A stretch of 15,849 nucleotides of DNA from the NCBI GenBank assembly GCA_022843645.1, contig JALHNF010000010.1, positions 1 through 15,849 on the forward strand. Direction: 5' to 3'. Position 1 is the first letter of the stretch. Each line of letters begins with the position of its first letter. Source of the DNA: Minisyncoccota bacterium. GTDB lineage: Bacteria; Patescibacteriota; Minisyncoccia; Phycocordibacterales; UBA5272. The notes under the pieces were generated by a model that was given only the letters and a program-made list of their open reading frames with translations, was not told the origin of the DNA and did not search any database. The translations under genes were made by a program, and so were the position numbers. Positions 12,531-15,849 of the stretch are shown one piece after another.

Positions 12531-12692
12531 TTACTTCTTTGCTTCTTTAAAAACCACGTGCTTTTTTAGCTTCTTACTGAACTTACTGAGTTCAATTTTC
12601 CGTGTTACAAGTTTCTTATTTTTGCTTGTCCAATACACCTCCTTCGTATCTTTGTTTACGAGTTTGATGAGTCGTGCTTGAGATTTTCCCAT
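12531..12692 (-). CDS. rpmG: 50S ribosomal protein L33
   Basis: A 53-residue basic protein starts MGKSQARLIKLVNKDTKEV and ends KLKKHVVFKEAKK. It matches L33 in length and in its hallmark pattern: IKLV near the start, a YWTSKNKK core, then ELSKFSKKLKKHVVFKE. It is the zinc-free form, with no cysteines. It is a component of the large ribosomal subunit near the tRNA exit site. The ATG at 12690-12692 has no ribosome site in front. It is followed by a strong terminator and tRNA-Trp. Confidence 0.95.
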   Translation of the reverse strand: MGKSQARLIKLVNKDTKEVYWTSKNKKLVTRKIELSKFSKKLKKHVVFKEAKK

Positions 12693-12724
12693 AGATCGGT
12701 TGTATTACAATAGGTCTAACTCTA

Positions 12725-13621
12725 CTACATTTTGTCCGCCTGTGCAACTTTGTCTTTTGTTTTTGCTACCTGGAAATACGCGACGATAATAAGCCCCACA
12801 CCAAGAAGAGACAGAATTATAGGAAGACCAATACCGTCAAAGTATCGCCCAACAAGAATCATCACAGCCCCAAGAAGTCCAATACCCATAAGCACACTCT
12901 GCATAAATACTCGCAAGCGCATACCAAGATACAAAAGTGCTGCCATTAGCACCGGAAACCAAATATCCCAAAGCGCAAACCCGTCACCATCTCTGCGATG
13001 AGCATCACTTAGCATAAGGCCAGAAACGACGACTATGAGACTCGCAACAAAGTTTATAAGAAATGCTGGAATAGGCCGAACGTATCTTGTGATGTGTACA
13101 CCAATAAAAAGAAGTCCGAGGGCAAACACAAGCCATGTGTACCCGTCAAAGTATCCATCAAATACCGGGTTAGTACCAACGATAAAACTCACAAGGGAGA
13201 GACATGCAAAAAATCCATACCATGCTCCCGCAAGCACAAACACACTTCTTCGGGTGAACGCCACTGGAATGTATGCAAGTGCGCCAAATGTAAACATAAT
13301 AAGAGACTGCGCAGCTCCACTTATTGTACTGTTTGTTTCTCTAAACAAAACAATGAATATAAGCGGTAAAAGAAAAATACCAATAAGGTGAAAGATGGTC
13401 CCTGTGTATGCTTTATTACCGAGTTTTGAGAGGAAGTATCCTGAGGTGTGTGCAATTAGAAAACCAAAAACAGTGAGTGCGATACGTGTTATTGGACCAA
13501 AATATGGCCATAAGTCAGACAATAATTTACCCAAACCAAAGGCAAGTAAAATACCTCCGAGGATTGCAATGAGAATCATCCCCGTGTGATCTTGTTTTTG
13601 TATCTGTGGTGCTGTTTGCAT
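12725..13621 (-). CDS. Polytopic membrane protein, possibly DUF2157-like
   Basis: The protein has 298 residues with nine or ten hydrophobic segments spread over its whole length (first at about 15-32, last at about 264-284). It has a short polar N-terminus (MQTAPQIQKQDH) and a charged C-terminal tail (KTKDKVAQADK). The opening GGILLAFGLGKLLSDLWPYFGPITRIAL resembles the start of DUF2157 membrane proteins, which is a tentative match. No transport or catalytic motif is visible. It begins 6 nt after the stop of the 207-residue anchored protein, so the two form an operon and may form a complex. Confidence 0.82.
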   Translation of the reverse strand: MQTAPQIQKQDHTGMILIAILGGILLAFGLGKLLSDLWPYFGPITRIALTVFGFLIAHTSGYFLSKLGNKAYTGTIFHLIGIFLLPLIFIVLFRETNSTISGAAQSLIMFTFGALAYIPVAFTRRSVFVLAGAWYGFFACLSLVSFIVGTNPVFDGYFDGYTWLVFALGLLFIGVHITRYVRPIPAFLINFVASLIVVVSGLMLSDAHRRDGDGFALWDIWFPVLMAALLYLGMRLRVFMQSVLMGIGLLGAVMILVGRYFDGIGLPIILSLLGVGLIIVAYFQVAKTKDKVAQADKM

Positions 13622-13627
13622 ACTCTA

Positions 13628-14245
13628 TTATCGTACCCAACCAATAAAAGTAACACCGTCTCCGTATTGATTGCTCGCAGGAAGAACAAGGTTCATGTCT
13701 GTGGCATATCGGCCATTCTTCAGGTAATAGTCTTGGCGATAGTTATTCCCAAAACCATAAAAATCAGAATTGTTTCTTCCGTACACAAACTCAAAACCAT
13801 CCCGAGACACACGAGTGTCGTCGAGATTAAGACGAAGCACTTCCTCGACTGTCAATTCTCGGCTTTCGTTTTTTGCAGGATCATGTTCAAAAACATTCAT
13901 GCCCATAGAAAAAAGTTTCGTAAGGCGCTTCTCTGTCGCACCAACGTCACAATGATCTTTTTGAATTACTTTTCCTTGCATATCTAGACTCATGACATTG
14001 TTTTGTTTGTCATACTCATAGTCAAGACACTCACTGAAAATGTTTGGGCTATTTTGTACAGTGACTTTTCCATTCACTACCACAAGCGCTCCTTGTAGCT
14101 CATATCGTGATGAAGGGTTGGTAGTATAAACAAAGTTAATCTTTGGTAAAGAGTTTGTTGCCGGGAAAAGAACAAGGATAATAACGACGATGATAAAAGC
14201 AACCGGAAGCCCTAATCCTAATATAAGAGGCAATTTTTCACGCAT
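13628..14245 (-). CDS. Membrane-anchored extracytoplasmic protein, unknown
   Basis: The protein has about 205 residues. One hydrophobic helix near the N-terminus (LILGLGLPVAFIIVVIILVLF) follows MREK, and the rest should lie outside. The exported part contains VYTTNPSSRYELQGALVVVNG and, near the end, two cysteines (SECLDYEY and KDHCD) that could form a disulfide, plus a glycine- and aromatic-rich C-terminus (FYGFGNNYRQDYYLKNG). No family is recognised. Two ATGs are available: 14251 and 14245. I chose 14245 because the AAGGGG upstream is then at normal spacing, but a perfect TATAAT at 14260-14265 implies transcription begins near 14253, which would exclude that ribosome site from the message. 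It is the first gene of a pair with the DUF2157-like protein. Confidence 0.75.
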   Translation of the reverse strand: MREKLPLILGLGLPVAFIIVVIILVLFPATNSLPKINFVYTTNPSSRYELQGALVVVNGKVTVQNSPNIFSECLDYEYDKQNNVMSLDMQGKVIQKDHCDVGATEKRLTKLFSMGMNVFEHDPAKNESRELTVEEVLRLNLDDTRVSRDGFEFVYGRNNSDFYGFGNNYRQDYYLKNGRYATDMNLVLPASNQYGDGVTFIGWVR

Positions 14246-14259
14246 ATTCATACCCCTTC

Positions 14260-14265
14260 ATTATA
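14260..14265 (-). promoter_or_regulatory. -10 box of the membrane-protein pair
   Basis: A perfect TATAAT on the minus strand ends 8 nt before ATG 14251. There is no clear -35. It lies back to back with the tRNA-Tyr promoter region (TATGAT at 14288-14293 on the plus strand). Confidence 0.45.
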
Positions 14266-14314
14266 CCCTTTTATTCAAGATTATTATATGATATTCTCCA
14301 CAAGTACCAATCTG

Positions 14315-14396
14315 CGTCGATGGTGGAGTGGTCTATCACAACAGACTGTAAATCTGTCGCCTTCGGGCTTCGTTGGTTCGAATCCAACTCGACGCA
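14315..14396 (+). tRNA. tRNA-Tyr(GTA)
   Basis: This class II tRNA has a long variable arm. The acceptor is GCGTCGA with TCGACGC, the anticodon stem ACAGA/TCTGT carries loop CTGTAAA giving GTA, the T-stem is GTTGG/CCAAC with loop TTCGAAT, and the discriminator is A. No CCA is encoded. Bases 36-38 are AAA, a MiaA recognition element. A possible -10, TATGAT, is at 14288-14293. It is followed by a simple terminator with no duplicated 3' end. Confidence 0.96.
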
Positions 14397-14400
14397 CTAT

Positions 14401-14436
14401 GTTTAAAAAGCTGGATTTTTGTCCAGCTTTTTAAAC
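14401..14436 (+). terminator. Terminator of tRNA-Tyr
   Basis: A perfect 15-bp stem (14401-14415 with 14422-14436) carries a T-rich 6-nt loop, 5 nt after the tRNA. The T-run lies inside the 3' arm, so the hairpin is nearly symmetric and could work in both directions. Confidence 0.8.
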
Positions 14437-14476
14437 ATCTATATTTATGATGAAACACCGACCAGATTAGAAACAC

Positions 14477-14505
14477 TTGACTAATATAATGCAGTGTGCT
14501 ATCAT
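14477..14505 (+). promoter_or_regulatory. Strong promoter of the 14.5-kb transcription unit
   Basis: TTGACT (14477-14482) and TATCAT (14500-14505) are separated by exactly 17 nt, and the -10 is extended by TGC (14497-14499). The predicted start is near 14512. It is among the best promoters in the window, although no recognised gene follows on this strand. Confidence 0.7.
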
Positions 14506-14511
14506 GTTATC

Positions 14512-14727
14512 AGTCGAGCAAGGACAACCTCTCGATAGACTGAATCTCATCTTCATGGAGGACTCAGAATGAGTTGACCTTTCGGCAGGCTCCGTTGGCC
14601 AATAAAATAAGGACGGTGGGTCATCATACCTTGGCACATAATCGGAAATTCCGAAAACCACCAAGATTCCCAAAGGGCAAGCGCACCCTAAAATGACACT
14701 AAGCCAGGGCACGTTCCCTGGCTTTTT
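14512..14727 (+). ncRNA. Candidate short transcript of about 215 nt: small RNA or tiny-peptide message
   Basis: The unit is bounded by a strong promoter and a classical terminator. Near its 5' end CAGTCGAG (14511-14518) pairs with CTCG and GACTG (14531-14542) around a short bulge. GGAGG (14557-14561) precedes ATG AGT TGA (14569-14577), a two-codon frame. A TTG overlapping that stop (14574-14576) opens a 40-codon frame ending at 14696 that encodes a very basic peptide (TFRQAPLANKIRTVGHH and on to KGKRTLK). It matches none of tmRNA, 6S, SRP or RNase P RNA by eye. On the opposite strand an 87-codon frame (14467-14730) encodes one hydrophobic segment, but its start lies in the terminator hairpin and lacks a ribosome site. 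Confidence 0.45.
14701..14727 (+). terminator. Intrinsic terminator closing the 14.5-kb unit
   Basis: AAGCCAGGG pairs with CCCTGGCTT (9 bp, 6-nt loop), followed directly by TTTTT. The T-run is on the plus strand, so it ends rightward transcripts. It also stands at the 3' end of the leftward deaminase gene, where it lacks a T-run. Confidence 0.8.
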
Positions 14728-14750
14728 CATGTCTAAACTATACTTTATCT

Positions 14751-15233
14751 TTATTCTTTATACTGATAAGAAAGTCGATTGTACTCATCTGTTGCATACA
14801 AACACAGCCCTTCTTCATGCCACAGCACAAACCAAGCGATACCTACATCAAGTGCCGCCCTACTACATACGGTGCAGAACGGCTTTCCAGACTTTATAAT
14901 ATTCCCCTTTTCATCAACCCTAGTGAAGTAAAGTGTGGAGCCGGTGATAGCTTGCGAGTTTGTTTTCAAAGCATCCATAATGGCACGCCATTCTGCATGC
15001 ATGCAACAAGTTTTATCATATCTTTGTTTACCAGGAACAAGCTCCGTCTGACACATGCGATGCTCAATACTATCAAGCGGAGGCGCATTGTATCCCTCAC
15101 TAATTATTTTGCCGTCTTTCACTATAACAGTGCCACATTTTGCACGTAGACACAACGCTTTTCCCGCACGTTTTGCGGCTTGAAACATCCACTCTATCGC
15201 TTCTTTTTCTTGATCGTCTTTCAAAAAAATCAT
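14751..15233 (-). CDS. dCMP/cytidine deaminase-like zinc enzyme
   Basis: This 160-residue member of the cytidine/deoxycytidylate deaminase superfamily hydrolyses an amino group from a cytosine nucleotide or related substrate. Zinc ligands and the catalytic Glu are visible: His79-Ala80-Glu81 in CCMHAEWRAI, and Cys120 and Cys123 in PFCTVCSRAALD. The stretch CGTVIVKDGKIISEGYNAPP is typical of dCMP deaminase-type proteins. The extra cysteines before HAE (Cys76, Cys77) are of unknown role. Substrate choice cannot be settled from sequence alone. It lies 16 nt downstream of atpC on the same strand. TAAAAT ends 5 nt before the ATG. Confidence 0.88.
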   Translation of the reverse strand: MIFLKDDQEKEAIEWMFQAAKRAGKALCLRAKCGTVIVKDGKIISEGYNAPPLDSIEHRMCQTELVPGKQRYDKTCCMHAEWRAIMDALKTNSQAITGSTLYFTRVDEKGNIIKSGKPFCTVCSRAALDVGIAWFVLWHEEGLCLYATDEYNRLSYQYKE

Positions 15234-15249
15234 CGAGAATTTTACTAGA

Positions 15250-15669
15250 TTACTTCCCCCACTTACTTCCCACTTTCACACGATTTAGTTCTTTTTCGAT
15301 CATCGCTTCAAAACGAGCAAAGTCAACATCTGACTCATGCACCTTTTCTTCTAAAACTTTTTTTGCACGCGTGACGGCTTCTTCTGCACGCTTCACATCA
15401 ATATCTTCCGCTCGCTCAGATCTGTCGGCTAAGATTGTCACTTGGCTCTGTGGCCGGACGTCGATCACACCGGAGAATATAGCAAAATACATATCTTCGC
15501 CCTCTCTCTTAAGCATAAGCTCGCCACTACTGATACTGCTCACTAAAGGTACATGTTCAGGCAACACGGTAATCACACCGGAAGTCGTTGGTACCGAGAC
15601 CGACACTACATCTCCTTCAAAAAGAATTTTTTCTGGAGTAATGAGTTTGATGTGAATGCTTTTATTCAT
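15250..15669 (-). CDS. atpC: F-type ATP synthase epsilon subunit
   Basis: The protein has 139 residues. The N-terminal beta-sandwich starts IHIKLITPEKILFEGDVVSVSVPTTSG and continues with the typical PEHVPLVSSISSGEL. The C-terminal helical hairpin (ERAEDIDVKRAEEAVTRAKKVLEE) is the part that regulates rotation. It belongs to the central stalk of the F1 motor. It starts 3 nt after the atpD stop, the usual end of the atp operon. Confidence 0.97.
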   Translation of the reverse strand: MNKSIHIKLITPEKILFEGDVVSVSVPTTSGVITVLPEHVPLVSSISSGELMLKREGEDMYFAIFSGVIDVRPQSQVTILADRSERAEDIDVKRAEEAVTRAKKVLEEKVHESDVDFARFEAMIEKELNRVKVGSKWGK

Positions 15670-15672
15670 GAC

Positions 15673-15849
15673 TTACTGTGTATGTATCTCGTCGATACTT
15701 CCTTTCAGGTAGAAATTAAGTTCTGGTACGTCATCGTGCTTGCCGTCAAGAATTTCTTGAAACCCACGAATCGTCTCAGCAAGCGGCACATATTTTCCAG
15801 ATCGGCCAGTGAATTGCTCGGCAACGAAAAACGGCTGAGAAAGAAACCG
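15673..15849 (-). CDS. atpD: F-type ATP synthase beta subunit, C-terminal end (runs off the window edge)
   Basis: The last 58 residues and stop are present. They begin RFLSQPFFVAEQFTGRSGKYV and continue LAETIRGFQEIL and a final YLKGSIDEIHTQ, the conserved C-terminal pattern of AtpD. The catalytic P-loop lies outside the window. Confidence 0.96.
   Translation of the reverse strand, partial: RFLSQPFFVAEQFTGRSGKYVPLAETIRGFQEILDGKHDDVPELNFYLKGSIDEIHTQ

Noticed and set aside
14467..14730. 87-codon minus-strand frame with one hydrophobic segment
   Set aside because: Its start codon lies in the plus-strand terminator hairpin, no ribosome site or -10 precedes it, and a strong promoter and terminator point to plus-strand expression. 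Its first half looks protein-like, so it is not fully excluded.
14693..14899. Plus-strand frame of 68 codons through the terminator
   Set aside because: It crosses the terminator and is the shadow of the deaminase gene on the other strand.

Overview
The window looks like chromosome of a Candidate Phyla Radiation (Patescibacteria) bacterium, most likely of the Parcubacteria group. The evidence is AT-rich DNA, short intergenic gaps, reduced-length versions of core proteins (RF2, MiaA), a divergent CTP synthase, several exported or membrane proteins of unknown function, and five tRNA genes that all lack an encoded CCA. An RF2 gene and ordinary UGA stops indicate the standard bacterial code. Taxonomy is inferred from protein character only.

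Layout: positions 1-341 hold the 5' part of a minus-strand unknown gene with a strong promoter and a highly structured leader. A gene-free, hairpin-rich stretch (544-927) follows, up to tRNA-Lys(CTT). From 6951 down to 928 there is a minus-strand block: tRNA-Thr, a Cys-rich exported protein, prfB, ftsE, ftsX, pyrG, a small membrane zinc-ribbon protein, a cupin, and tRNA-Lys. tRNA-Leu(CAA) lies divergently at 7020 and is followed by a tRNA-like fragment. Then come a membrane protein with an EF-hand-like loop and a 2-Cys peroxiredoxin (both minus), miaA (plus), and an M15 peptidase and an unknown two-part protein (both minus). Further right are an AlkD-like DNA glycosylase, a DUF3850/ASCH-like protein, tRNA-Trp, rpmG (L33), two membrane proteins, tRNA-Tyr (plus), a putative short plus-strand transcription unit (14477-14727), a dCMP deaminase-like gene, and atpC plus the end of atpD.

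Themes: translation and RNA (prfB, rpmG, miaA, five tRNAs, three of which carry the A36-A37-A38 sequence that MiaA recognises), cell division and envelope (ftsEX, M15 peptidase), nucleotide metabolism (pyrG, deaminase), energy (atpDC) and damage or redox protection (peroxiredoxin, AlkD-like).

The most unusual signal is non-coding. Downstream of tRNA-Lys, tRNA-Trp and tRNA-Leu there are antisense and/or direct copies of that same tRNA's T-arm and acceptor 3' strand. In the Lys and Trp cases a small perfect hairpin is inserted between the two antisense pieces. The Lys and Trp regions also share a 36-nt element whose central 5-bp hairpin changes sequence but keeps pairing, and whose flank matches the T-arm of the neighbouring tRNA. 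A second candidate novelty is the 14.5-14.7 kb unit, with a strong promoter, a terminator, a perfect ribosome site and a two-codon reading frame.
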